Shown here piece after piece: positions 24,583 to 32,727 of a stretch of DNA of 64,000 nt (the stretch's first letter is position 1; each line of letters begins with the position of its first letter). Made by a program: the position numbers and the translations under genes. The notes under the pieces are model-generated. The model was not told the origin of the DNA and did no database searches. It was given only the letters and a program-made list of their open reading frames with translations. Source of the stretch: Haloferax gibbonsii ATCC 33959 (GTDB lineage Archaea; Halobacteriota; Halobacteria; Halobacteriales; Haloferacaceae); NCBI RefSeq assembly GCF_000336775.1, contig NZ_AOLJ01000025.1, positions 1-64,000 of the forward strand, given 5' to 3'.

Positions 24583-26793
24583 ATGGATAGCGAGATTATC
24601 GACGCGGTGACCGGGTGGGACTCCGCGCCCGCCGGACGAGGCTACGGTGGCCTCCGGTCGCTCGCGGACGACGGCTTCACAGGAGCCGTCGTCGCTGGCA
24701 TGACGTGGGGATTCATGCTCAACGGCCGTCTCCTCGGCGTCTTCGACGGGACGGTCGCGGATTTCGAGGGTGAATCGTTCGAGGCGCACCGCGCACCGGA
24801 CCCGGCGCTGCCGCTTCTGTACGCGATGCGGGAGACCGGCGGCGACATCCGCGCGCAGTACTACACCGAGGAGACGCCGCTGGGGGACGCCGACGGAACG
24901 CTCTCGGCGGGCGGCTTCACCGGCTACGTCGAACTGTCCGAGAACGTGCTCTCGGGCGACTACTACGTCGTCTACCACGGGGGGAAGTCGATGAGCGCGG
25001 CCTTCGTCGGCAACAGCAAGCGACTCGTCACCGGCGACGACGCGTTCGAGCGCGCGAGCGACGAGGTCGGCATCTACAAAGTCTACGACGTGGACCTCGA
25101 CCTCGTCGATATCCCGGAGCCCGAGTCCGACGAGGACGAGGACGCCGCGGGAGTCGCCGCGGCGGGTAGCGAGGCCGACGTGACGGACACGTCCGAAGAG
25201 CCGGAGACGCCGACGACCACGACCGCGGACGAGCCGAGTACGACCGCGGCAGCCGACGACGTCGCGTCGGAGCGCGCTGCCGACGGCGACGACAACCCCG
25301 CCGACGGGGAGCCGGAGCCGGCGACGGCCGACACCCCGGCGAGCGCGGAACCCCCGGCCGAGACCGCGGCCGACCCGGAGCCATCGACGCCCGACGACGA
25401 CGGCACCGAGACGACCGACAACCCGTCCGCGGGCCCCATCGAGTCACGGTCCCCGGAGCCCGCCGAGACAGAGGCGGCAGCGACGGACCGGCCGGCGTCC
25501 GACGAACCGGCCTCGCCGATGTCCGAGGGGCCCGTCGTCGCCGACGCCCCGCAGAAGAACGGGGAAGCGTCGTCTCCGGACCCGCTCGCGGAGGACGGCG
25601 CGACCGACGACGACGTGTTCTCCGCCGAGGCGCAGTGGCGGAACGCCCGGTCGATACCCTCGCTCGACCCCCGCGACGCAAAGGGCGAGGCCGTGGACGA
25701 CCGCCCCGGAACCCCCCGAAGCCGTCGGGGGAACACGACGCAGGCGACGCATCACCGTCCGTCCCGGAGTGGGACGGGCGGCGAGGCGCGACCGTCGCCG
25801 AAAGACCAGTCGAACCAGCAGCAGTCCCAGCCGACCGAACAGACGCCGGACGAGCCCGCCGTCGACCCGGCGGAAGCCGAGTCGCTGAAAGAACGAGTCG
25901 AGGCGCTGGCGACCGAGCGCGACCGGCTCGAATCCGAGCGAAACGCCCTCCGCGAGGAGCGGGACGAACACCGCTCGCGCGCCGAGGAGCTCGAAGACCG
26001 CGTCGCCGAACTCGAATCCGAGGTCGAACGCCTCCGCGACCGGCTCGACGAGGCGGGTGTCCGGTCGACCGACCGGTCTATGTCGGCCGACGAGGCGCTC
26101 CGCGGGACGAACCTCTTCGTCCGCTACGCCCAGAAAGGGCAGGCGACGCTGGAGAAGGCCCACGACGGGCAGGCCTCCCGTGAGGAGGTCATCGAGAACC
26201 TCCGGCTGGAACACCACACCACGTTCGACACGGAGGGGCTCGGCATCGACGGCCAGCCCTACGAGGAGTTCCTCCGCGGGACGCCCGAGTACGGCTTCGC
26301 CAAGTGGGTCGTCACCGACCTGCTCTACGAAATCGGCGAGACGGGCAACCGGTCGAGCCTCGCCGGCGTCTTCGACTCGATTCCGAAGGCCGACCGAATC
26401 GAGCTGTACGGGAGCGTCTCGGTGCCCATCGGCGACGGCGAAACCGAGTCGCGGCAGTTCGACGTCATCGTCCGCGACCAGATGGGCGAGCCGCTGTTCG
26501 TGGCGAACCTGAACGACTCGCGGGACCCGGCGACCCAGCCGATGGTCACCCAACTCATCAAGGACTCGAAGGCCGTCGCCGACGCGAAAGAGACCCTCGG
26601 CTCGGCGTTCGTCGTCACGAGGAGCTTCTTCGAGCCGGAGGCGCTCGAAGCCGCCACGGCCGAGACCGGCGGCGGCCTCCTGAGTCGGTCGAAGCGCAAG
26701 AGCTTCGTGAAACTCTCGCGGAAGCAGGGGTACCACCTCTGTCTGGTGGAGGCCCGCGGCGGCGAGTTCCACCTGAACGTCCCCGACCTCTGA
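24583..26793 (+). CDS. Large haloarchaeal protein with disordered linker, coiled coil and nuclease-like C-terminal domain
   Basis: 736 residues, a multi-domain protein I cannot assign to a characterised function (DUF7527-like). Residues 1-165 form a compact domain ending in IYKVYDVDLDLVDI. Residues 170-430 are a low-complexity, Pro/Thr/Glu/Asp-rich linker. About 430-500 is a predicted coiled coil with Arg/Glu heptads. About 510-736 is an alpha/beta domain with FDVIVRDQMGEPLFVANL and later VVTRSFFEPEAL, loosely reminiscent of restriction-endonuclease-like folds but lacking an ExK. It is cytoplasmic, with no signal or membrane segment. It is transcribed alone, divergent from the methyltransferase. 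Confidence 0.75.
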   Translation: MDSEIIDAVTGWDSAPAGRGYGGLRSLADDGFTGAVVAGMTWGFMLNGRLLGVFDGTVADFEGESFEAHRAPDPALPLLYAMRETGGDIRAQYYTEETPLGDADGTLSAGGFTGYVELSENVLSGDYYVVYHGGKSMSAAFVGNSKRLVTGDDAFERASDEVGIYKVYDVDLDLVDIPEPESDEDEDAAGVAAAGSEADVTDTSEEPETPTTTTADEPSTTAAADDVASERAADGDDNPADGEPEPATADTPASAEPPAETAADPEPSTPDDDGTETTDNPSAGPIESRSPEPAETEAAATDRPASDEPASPMSEGPVVADAPQKNGEASSPDPLAEDGATDDDVFSAEAQWRNARSIPSLDPRDAKGEAVDDRPGTPRSRRGNTTQATHHRPSRSGTGGEARPSPKDQSNQQQSQPTEQTPDEPAVDPAEAESLKERVEALATERDRLESERNALREERDEHRSRAEELEDRVAELESEVERLRDRLDEAGVRSTDRSMSADEALRGTNLFVRYAQKGQATLEKAHDGQASREEVIENLRLEHHTTFDTEGLGIDGQPYEEFLRGTPEYGFAKWVVTDLLYEIGETGNRSSLAGVFDSIPKADRIELYGSVSVPIGDGETESRQFDVIVRDQMGEPLFVANLNDSRDPATQPMVTQLIKDSKAVADAKETLGSAFVVTRSFFEPEALEAATAETGGGLLSRSKRKSFVKLSRKQGYHLCLVEARGGEFHLNVPDL

Positions 26794-27078
26794 GTCGGCG
26801 ACGGCTCGCGTCGACCGGCGCCGTCGCTGTGTTATTTTTCGTTCTCGCGTTCCGCTCGGCGGTCGCGCGCGAAGCGCCGCGGCTGTCGACGTTACTGAAC
26901 GATAGTGAAACGACCGCGGCGCTCGGAGCGCGTCCGCGGCGAGTGTCCGTGGTGTCGTGTCGGAACCGTTCGGTACCGACTGAATCGAAGCGCAGCTAAC
27001 GCGGTCGGTCCGATGTCGTGCCCGGAAAGACTCGTCGGACGAAACAGGATAGAACGACCGCGTGCGCCTGAAGTGTGG

Positions 27079-27384
27079 TTAGTTCTCGATTTCGGCCGCT
27101 TCCTCGATCTTCATCGATTCGAGTTTGCCGACGATTTCGTCGAGCTTGTCGTCGAGTTCGTCGACGAACTCTTGGGTGCGCTCGGTGGTGATTGCGCCCT
27201 GGCTGGAGGGTTCGATGAGGTTCTCTTCTTCGAGAACGCGGAGGGAGTAGCGGACTTTGTGGTGCGGGTAGCCTGTCTCGTTGGACATCTTCACGATGCC
27301 GATTGGCTCACTTTCGATGACCATCTTCAGGACCTGGAGATGGCGCTCCAACATATCGACTTCCTTCTCAAGTCGGTCTATCAT
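27079..27384 (-). CDS. Winged-helix coiled-coil regulator
   Basis: 101 residues. A short N-terminal heptad segment (MIDRLEKEVDMLERHLQVL) precedes a winged-helix fold, IGIVKMSNETGYPHHKVRYSLRVLEEENLI (residues about 28-58), and a C-terminal coiled coil rich in Glu/Lys. Dimerisation through the coils and DNA binding by the wing are expected. It is a conserved haloarchaeal transcriptional regulator type with unknown targets. The promoter element at 27411-27417 lies inside a near-palindrome, which suggests autoregulation. Confidence 0.78.
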   Translation of the reverse strand: MIDRLEKEVDMLERHLQVLKMVIESEPIGIVKMSNETGYPHHKVRYSLRVLEEENLIEPSSQGAITTERTQEFVDELDDKLDEIVGKLESMKIEEAAEIEN

Positions 27385-27410
27385 GCCATTTGTTAACTCT
27401 TCTTGGGAGG

Positions 27411-27417
27411 CTTTAAG
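27411..27417 (-). promoter_or_regulatory. TATA element within a near-palindrome, 27-mer upstream region of the regulator
   Basis: CTTAAAG on the minus strand lies 27-33 bases before the start at 27384. With flanking bases it forms GGCTT-T-AAGCC (27409-27419), a palindrome around the TATA box. A repressor dimer bound here would block TBP. Confidence 0.5.
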
Positions 27418-27616
27418 CCTTGCCCTCCGGGTCGGCGAATAATGAGATAACGCGACCTTAACGAGGACACTAATTAACCGTTGTGTTATCCGTCGTCACG
27501 CCAATGCGTGTTCATGGCGTATTCTTCGGCGACGACTCGATAATTAGGCACGAATGTGCATTGCTCGTCGGCCGCGACCGTAATCTGTTTAGTGCGGCGC
27601 GGGGAACGGCCGACGT

Positions 27617-28948
27617 ATGACTGTTACCATCGTCGGTTCGCAACTCGGCGACGAGGGCAAAGGCGCGCTCGTCGACCTGTGGGGCGGCGACGCTGACATC
27701 GTCGTCCGCTATCAGGGCGGCGACAACGCCGGCCACACCGTCGTCGAAGACGGCGAGGAGTACAAGCTTTCGCTCGTCCCGAGCGGGGCCGTCCGCGACA
27801 AGGTCGGCGTCCTCGGAAACGGCTGTGTCATCAACCCCCGGACGCTGTTCTCCGAGATCGACGACCTCCGCGAGCGCGGCCTCGACCCCGACGTGCGCCT
27901 CGCCAAGCGCGCGCACGTCATCATGCCGTACCACCGCCGCCTCGACAACATCGAAGAGGAGGCGAAGGCCGACTCGGACCTCACCGTCGGCACGACCGGT
28001 CGCGGCATCGGCCCCACCTACGAGGACAAGGCGGGCCGCCGCGGCATCCGCGTCGGCGACCTGCTCGACCCCGACGTGCTCCGCCAGCGACTGGAGTACG
28101 TGGTTCCCAAGAAGAAGGCGCTCATCGAGGACGTGTACGGCCTCGAAGCCGGCGAGGAGTGCGACGTCGAAGCGCTCGTCGAGGAGTACACCGAAATCGG
28201 CCGCCGCCTCCGCGAGGACGACATGGCCGTCAACTGCGGCGACTTCCTCGCCGAGCGCCGCGAGGCCGGCGACAACGTGATGTTCGAGGGCGCACAGGGC
28301 ACCCTCATCGACATCGACCACGGGAGCTACCCGTACGTGACCTCCTCGAACCCGACCGCGGGCGGCGCGGCCACCGGCACCGGCGTCGGCCCGACCGTCG
28401 TCGGACAGGGCGAGGTCGTCGGCATCGTCAAGGCCTACCTCTCCCGCGTTGGCGAGGGCCCGATGCCGACCGAACTGAAAGACGACGACCGCGAGGAGGA
28501 ACTCGCCGACTTCATCCGCGAGAAGGGCGGCGAGTTCGGCACCGTCACCGGCCGCCCGCGCCGCATCGGTTGGCTCGACATGCCGATGCTCCGCCACGCC
28601 GCCCGCGTCAGCGGGTTCACCGGCATCGCGGTCAACCACCTCGACGTGCTCGCCGGCCTCGACGAGGTCACGGTCGGCCACGCCTACGAACTGGAGGGCG
28701 AGGAACGCCTGACGATGCCCGCGACGACCGAGCGCTGGGGCGAGTGCGAACCCGTCCTCAAGGAGTTCGACACGTGGCCGGAAGTGGACTGGGCGGCGGT
28801 CGCCGAGGAGGGCTACGACGCCATCCCCGACGCCGCACAGGACTACCTCGAATACCTCTCGGACGAACTCGACGTGCCGATTTACGCCGTCGGCGTCGGC
28901 CCGGGCCGCGAGCAGACGGTCCACCTCGAAAACCCGTTCGACAACTGA
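27617..28948 (+). CDS. purA: Adenylosuccinate synthase
   Basis: 443 residues, normal for PurA, which makes adenylosuccinate from IMP, aspartate and GTP, the first committed step to AMP. The N-terminal GTP-binding motif GDEGKG and the catalytic GDNAGHT are present, as is VEYVVPKKKAL-type helical sequence and the C-terminal GVGPGREQT. It is a monocistronic gene: the region upstream (27385-27616) holds only the promoter elements of the divergent regulator and a T-rich TATA-like CTGTTTAGTG near 27583. No other purine genes are adjacent. Confidence 0.97.
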   Translation: MTVTIVGSQLGDEGKGALVDLWGGDADIVVRYQGGDNAGHTVVEDGEEYKLSLVPSGAVRDKVGVLGNGCVINPRTLFSEIDDLRERGLDPDVRLAKRAHVIMPYHRRLDNIEEEAKADSDLTVGTTGRGIGPTYEDKAGRRGIRVGDLLDPDVLRQRLEYVVPKKKALIEDVYGLEAGEECDVEALVEEYTEIGRRLREDDMAVNCGDFLAERREAGDNVMFEGAQGTLIDIDHGSYPYVTSSNPTAGGAATGTGVGPTVVGQGEVVGIVKAYLSRVGEGPMPTELKDDDREEELADFIREKGGEFGTVTGRPRRIGWLDMPMLRHAARVSGFTGIAVNHLDVLAGLDEVTVGHAYELEGEERLTMPATTERWGECEPVLKEFDTWPEVDWAAVAEEGYDAIPDAAQDYLEYLSDELDVPIYAVGVGPGREQTVHLENPFDN

Positions 28949-29070
28949 GCCTCGACGACCGGCCACCGATTCGCGGCTGACGCGACTGCGGCGGCCGTCC
29001 CCTCCGCCGAGCCCGCCGTGACGGCGGCGAACCCGTACGCTTTTACTTCGCGCAATCCACCGTCACGACG

Positions 29071-29256
29071 ATGAAAGAATCCCTGATGGACATCCTCTGT
29101 GACCCCCTCGACAAGAGCGAACTCGAGCTGGAAGTCGACGAGCGCGACGGCGACGAAATCCTCGAGGGGCGGCTCATCGGTACGGTCACCGGCGAGGTGT
29201 ACCCCATCGAGGACGGCATCCCGAACCTCCTGCCGCCGGACATGCGCGACGACTGA
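29071..29256 (+). CDS. trm112: Trm112-like methyltransferase activator
   Basis: 61 residues, the typical short archaeal Trm112 lacking the eukaryotic insertion. The pattern MDILCDPLDKSELEL, then GEVYPIEDGIPNLLP matches the fold in which a small beta-platform docks on class I methyltransferases and stabilises them. In Haloferax volcanii Trm112 binds several RNA and protein methyltransferases. The usual four Cys are not all kept (only one Cys), as known for many archaeal versions. A TATA-like TTTTACTT lies about 30 bases upstream. Confidence 0.9.
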   Translation: MKESLMDILCDPLDKSELELEVDERDGDEILEGRLIGTVTGEVYPIEDGIPNLLPPDMRDD

Positions 29257-29312
29257 GGCGCGCACCTCATCGGACCTGAACGTTTTTCTATTCTCGTATC
29301 GACGGTGAAGCC

Positions 29313-29894
29313 GTGTCGAACGCGCCGCTCACCGTCACGCTGAACGACGAGCGCCCCCACGACCTCTCGGTAGCGCCGTCGTTCGCAACGAACGGCCCGT
29401 TCTCGGTCGAACTCGTGAACAAGGGACAGGCGGTGCACGTCCACCTCCACATCGACGACGAACTCGCGCGCGCGGCGAGCCTGTCCGAAGGAAATCACTT
29501 CGTCGACGGCGGCCAGACGAAGCACGTCGAGGTGTTCGTCACCCCGCCGCCGGAGCCAGTGTCGGGGAAGCTGAAGATAGTCTCCGGCCACGGCTCGGAG
29601 ACGAGGTACGTCGACGTGACCGTCGAACCCGGCGAGGGCGGCAAACCGCCGGTCGACGTGGACGAGACGCTCTCGAAGCCCAAGCAACCCGACCCCGAGC
29701 CGAGCGTGACCGAGAGCATCGCGGACGTGTTCCCGAGCGTCGACCCGCGGGCCGCCCCGCTTTTCGGCCTCGCGCTCGTCGCGCTCGTCCTCGCGGTGGC
29801 GCTCGCGTCGGTGTTCGAGAGCTTCGCCATCACCCTCGGTGCCGGCGTCGTCGTCGGCGGCGTCCTCGCGGCGCTGGTGCTGACGATGCGGTGA
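29313..29894 (+). CDS. C-terminally membrane-anchored protein (DUF7524-type)
   Basis: 193 residues from GTG 29313. Residues 1-115 form a beta-rich soluble domain with His-rich VHVHLHIDDEL (about 35-45) and FVTPPPEPVSGKL. A Pro/Glu linker follows, and the last 50 residues contain two transmembrane helices. There is no N-terminal signal. I see resemblance to the haloarchaeal DUF7524 family; a fibronectin-like domain is possible. Function unknown. Convergent with the DR2241-type gene. Confidence 0.68.
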   Translation: MSNAPLTVTLNDERPHDLSVAPSFATNGPFSVELVNKGQAVHVHLHIDDELARAASLSEGNHFVDGGQTKHVEVFVTPPPEPVSGKLKIVSGHGSETRYVDVTVEPGEGGKPPVDVDETLSKPKQPDPEPSVTESIADVFPSVDPRAAPLFGLALVALVLAVALASVFESFAITLGAGVVVGGVLAALVLTMR

Positions 29895-29934
29895 CGAAAT
29901 CGGAAAACGAAACGCGGAGCGCTCGCGGCGCGAC

Positions 29935-31098
29935 CTACTCGTCGTCGGACGCGTCGGTCGGGACGCCGCCGAGGTTGCCCTCGTCGTCGAACAGTTTCGC
30001 GCGCAGGAACCGCGCCCGGTAGCGGTTCGCGCCCTCGTACACGTCGCCCTCGCGGATGTCGTCGGTGCGGTCGTCCGCGACGGCCTCGATGATATCTTCG
30101 ACCTGTTCCTTCTCCGAGGGCGTGAGTTCGAACTCGTACGTTTGGGTCCCCTCGCCCTCCAGCCGCGTCCACTTTCGGGACGCCGCGATGACGACGGAAC
30201 ACGGCTCGCGGCACGGGAACGCGCCGTCGCCGCCGTCCACGTCGAGGTCGGTGTCGTCGTCGTACTGCCACTCGCGGCGCTTGACGCACTGGCTGTCGTC
30301 GCAGCAGGCCTCCGCGACCCAGTCGACGTGCTCGTGGCCGTCGCCGCGGTTCCACGTCTTCACGACGCTGTACATCCCGGTCTGGCGGCCGATGGCGTCC
30401 TCCCAGTGGGCCACGTCGAGTTCGCCCCGGCGCTCGCGGTACCAGTTCGGCACCGACGCGGGGTAGAACGTCTCGACGGTCTCGACGAGGTCGCGAGCGT
30501 CGAGGTCGGGGAACACCCAGCCGCCGGCGAGGTTGTTGCCGGTCTTCAGCGGGCGATAGCGCCCCTTCTCGTCGTAGGTCGCCAACTGGCGGGCCGCGAG
30601 CGGTTCGCGGTAGGGGTCGAGGTCGTCGCGGTCGGCGTCGACCTCGTCGGCGTGGCGGAGTTCGTAGGACCGCTCGCCGTGGTCGTCGACGGTGACCGTG
30701 ACGAGTAGTTGGCCCCACTCGCGGCTGACCCCGTCTCTGAGGGCGTCGTAGCGCTCGGGGACTGAGGCGGCGTCGCCGTCGTTCTCGCTGTCGTCTCCGT
30801 CTCCGTCTCCACCGTCGTCGCCTCCCGCATCGACGGACGCGCCCTCGACCCAGCGGAGGAACGCCCGCCGCTGGGGGCTGGACTCGCCGACGACCTCGGA
30901 CCAGAAGTACCAGTTCGTCGCGTAGTCGTCGTAGTCGGCGAGGGCCTCGCGGAGACCTCCTTCCGTGAGCCCGTTCAGCGTCGAATCGGCGGTTTCGAGG
31001 CGGAATCCGTCGTCGGAACGGGAGACGGTGAACCCGTCGAGGGAGACGCCGTCGCCGGTCGCCGCGGCGTCGACGAGGGCGTCGAGGTGGTGCCCCAT
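29935..31098 (-). CDS. DR2241-family iron-sulfur protein
   Basis: 387 residues. The C-terminal half contains a Cys cluster ACCDDSQC (near residue 268) and FPCREPC (near residue 296) expected to bind a [4Fe-4S] cluster. The N-terminal half is a separate folded domain, with an acidic low-complexity insertion near 90-110. This matches the DR2241 family, whose genes pair with cbiX in cobalamin/siroheme synthesis. Here the start overlaps the cbiX stop (TGA/ATG sharing one base), so the two are one operon. A partner or redox role in chelation is inferred from that pairing. Confidence 0.82.
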   Translation of the reverse strand: MGHHLDALVDAAATGDGVSLDGFTVSRSDDGFRLETADSTLNGLTEGGLREALADYDDYATNWYFWSEVVGESSPQRRAFLRWVEGASVDAGGDDGGDGDGDDSENDGDAASVPERYDALRDGVSREWGQLLVTVTVDDHGERSYELRHADEVDADRDDLDPYREPLAARQLATYDEKGRYRPLKTGNNLAGGWVFPDLDARDLVETVETFYPASVPNWYRERRGELDVAHWEDAIGRQTGMYSVVKTWNRGDGHEHVDWVAEACCDDSQCVKRREWQYDDDTDLDVDGGDGAFPCREPCSVVIAASRKWTRLEGEGTQTYEFELTPSEKEQVEDIIEAVADDRTDDIREGDVYEGANRYRARFLRAKLFDDEGNLGGVPTDASDDE

Positions 31099-31976
31099 CA
31101 GTTCGCCTCCTGCGGCGTCTTCCGGGTGCGTTCGCGCACGACTTCGAGGCTGTTACCGATGTCGGCGCCCGCGTCGGCGGCGCGTTCGAGCACCACGTCG
31201 GCCATGAGCCCCTCGGTCCCGACCGCGCCGGCGTACCAGATGCGGTGGCCGTCGACCTCGGCGGGCACGTCGTAGCCCGTGCGGTAGTCGTCGGTCAGGC
31301 CCATGTCCTCCGGGATGTCCTCCTGGGTGTGGAACCCGTCGGCGATAAACAGCGGGACGACGACCACGTCCTCGGACTCGAAGTAGTCGGTCACGTCGTC
31401 GACCTCGGGTTCCTCGTCCATGTAGAGCGCCTGCACCTCGTCGAAGCGGTCCATCTCTCGGATGCGGTCGGCGTGGTACTCGATGGCTTTCGCGGAGTTC
31501 TCGTTGCGCTCGGTGCCGTGGCCGACGACGGCGAGGCCGAAGCCCTCGCCGACGTTCGGGTCGCCGGTGACCGTCTCGGCGCGGCGGACCAACACGTCGG
31601 TCATCGCCGCGTGGGTTCCGACCGGCCCGCAGTAGTGAATCGTCTTCTCGGGCACGTCCGTCGCGGAGAGGGTGACGTGCGACGCCGACAGGCCGTCGGA
31701 GTCCCAGTCGGCCACGTCCCACCCCTCGAGGCGGAGTTCGCGCGGGATGACCTGCTCCGTGAAGTAGCCCTCGCTGATGAAAAGCGGGACGACGTACACC
31801 TCGTCGGCCTCGACGGTCCGGAGCACCTCGCGAATCGACGGCTCTTCCTTCCAGAAGCCGGTCCGCACCTCGTCGAACGCGCCCACCTCGCGGACCGTGT
31901 CCGCGTGGTCGTAGGTGGGGGCGCTCGAATCCGGGTTCAGGTGCGACCCGTGCGCCACGATGACCAGGGCTTGCAT
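31098..31976 (-). CDS. cbiX: Sirohydrochlorin cobaltochelatase CbiX (two-domain)
   Basis: 292 residues with two CbiX repeats, each starting with a His-containing motif: VAHGSHL near residue 7 and VVGHGTERN near residue 150. These His coordinate the metal and accept protons from the tetrapyrrole. It inserts cobalt into sirohydrochlorin for the anaerobic cobalamin pathway; iron insertion for siroheme is a possible alternative. It shares an operon with the DR2241 Fe-S protein. Confidence 0.9.
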   Translation of the reverse strand: MQALVIVAHGSHLNPDSSAPTYDHADTVREVGAFDEVRTGFWKEEPSIREVLRTVEADEVYVVPLFISEGYFTEQVIPRELRLEGWDVADWDSDGLSASHVTLSATDVPEKTIHYCGPVGTHAAMTDVLVRRAETVTGDPNVGEGFGLAVVGHGTERNENSAKAIEYHADRIREMDRFDEVQALYMDEEPEVDDVTDYFESEDVVVVPLFIADGFHTQEDIPEDMGLTDDYRTGYDVPAEVDGHRIWYAGAVGTEGLMADVVLERAADAGADIGNSLEVVRERTRKTPQEAN

Positions 31977-32166
31977 GTCCGGGGGTTACGAGGCGACTGT
32001 CTTATGGACTTCGCATCGAAGAAAGGAATCTTCGGATTCGGACAACTCGCGTTCGCCACTCGTTCAGGAGACGCGAGGCGGGGCGCGGGGAGTCGCGACC
32101 CGCGGACGACCGCGACAGCGCCCGGCGAGCGGCGCTTTTTTGCGCGCGCCCGACGACCCGGCAGAC

Positions 32167-32661
32167 ATGTCCCTCGCCGCCGACGCGCGCGACGCAGTCC
32201 GCGAACGACCGTATCTCCTCGCCGCGCTCCGCGCGGGCGTCGTCAACTACGCCGCCGCCGCGGCCGAACTCGACCTCGGCGACGACGAGGCGGTCGCGGC
32301 CGCGCTCCGCCGGTTCGCCGCCGACCTCCCGCCGCTCGAAGCCGACCCCCGAGACGCCGCCGTGACGATGCGAAGCGGCGTCGGCCTCGTGGGCGAGGAC
32401 GTCGAGGAGACCGACGGCGACCCCGTGCTCTCGGTCGCCGGCGTCGACCTCGCGGGCGGCGGCCCGCTCACGGCTATCATCGCTGAGGGCGAGGTCGACC
32501 CGAAAGTCCTCGCCGCCGTCCTCTCCCGACTCGACGCCGAGTCCGTCGTCGTCGACGCCGCCGGCGTCGCGGGCGACGCGCTCGCCGTGGTCGTTCCGCG
32601 CCGACAGGGGGCCGCCGCCCTCCGCGTGGTCGAAGCGGCCGTCAGCGATTTATACGTCTGA
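32167..32661 (+). CDS. Conserved haloarchaeal protein (DUF7523-type)
   Basis: 164 residues from the ATG at 32167. Residues 1-65 look like a small helical, helix-turn-helix-like unit (ALRAGVVNYAAAAAELDLG), and residues 70-164 like an alpha/beta ACT-style domain with two strands and helices. There is no catalytic residue pattern, signal or membrane segment. I match it by style to DUF7523 and cannot give a function. A strong inverted repeat follows its stop, before hemAT. Confidence 0.68.
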   Translation: MSLAADARDAVRERPYLLAALRAGVVNYAAAAAELDLGDDEAVAAALRRFAADLPPLEADPRDAAVTMRSGVGLVGEDVEETDGDPVLSVAGVDLAGGGPLTAIIAEGEVDPKVLAAVLSRLDAESVVVDAAGVAGDALAVVVPRRQGAAALRVVEAAVSDLYV

Positions 32662-32664
32662 TTT

Positions 32665-32688
32665 CCGGCTATCAACTGTGATAGCCGG
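32665..32688. promoter_or_regulatory. Perfect 10-bp inverted repeat upstream of hemAT
   Basis: CCGGCTATCA (32665-32674), a 4-base spacer, and TGATAGCCGG (32679-32688). It lies just before the TATA-like GCTTATTACC (32697-32706). It could be an operator for the following gene or a terminator stem for the gene before, but no T-run follows. Confidence 0.6.
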
Positions 32689-32727
32689 CGGCCGGCGCTT
32701 ATTACCTCGGAGCCGGTGAGTACGTCA

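Noticed and set aside
25444..26772. 442-residue antisense frame over the large uncharacterised gene
   Set aside because: Low-complexity Arg/Leu/Gly sequence, no motifs, while the sense frame has a coiled coil and structured ends.
26794..27078. Possible gene between the large protein and the winged-helix regulator
   Set aside because: No frame has protein-like composition or a promoter; I see only spacer.
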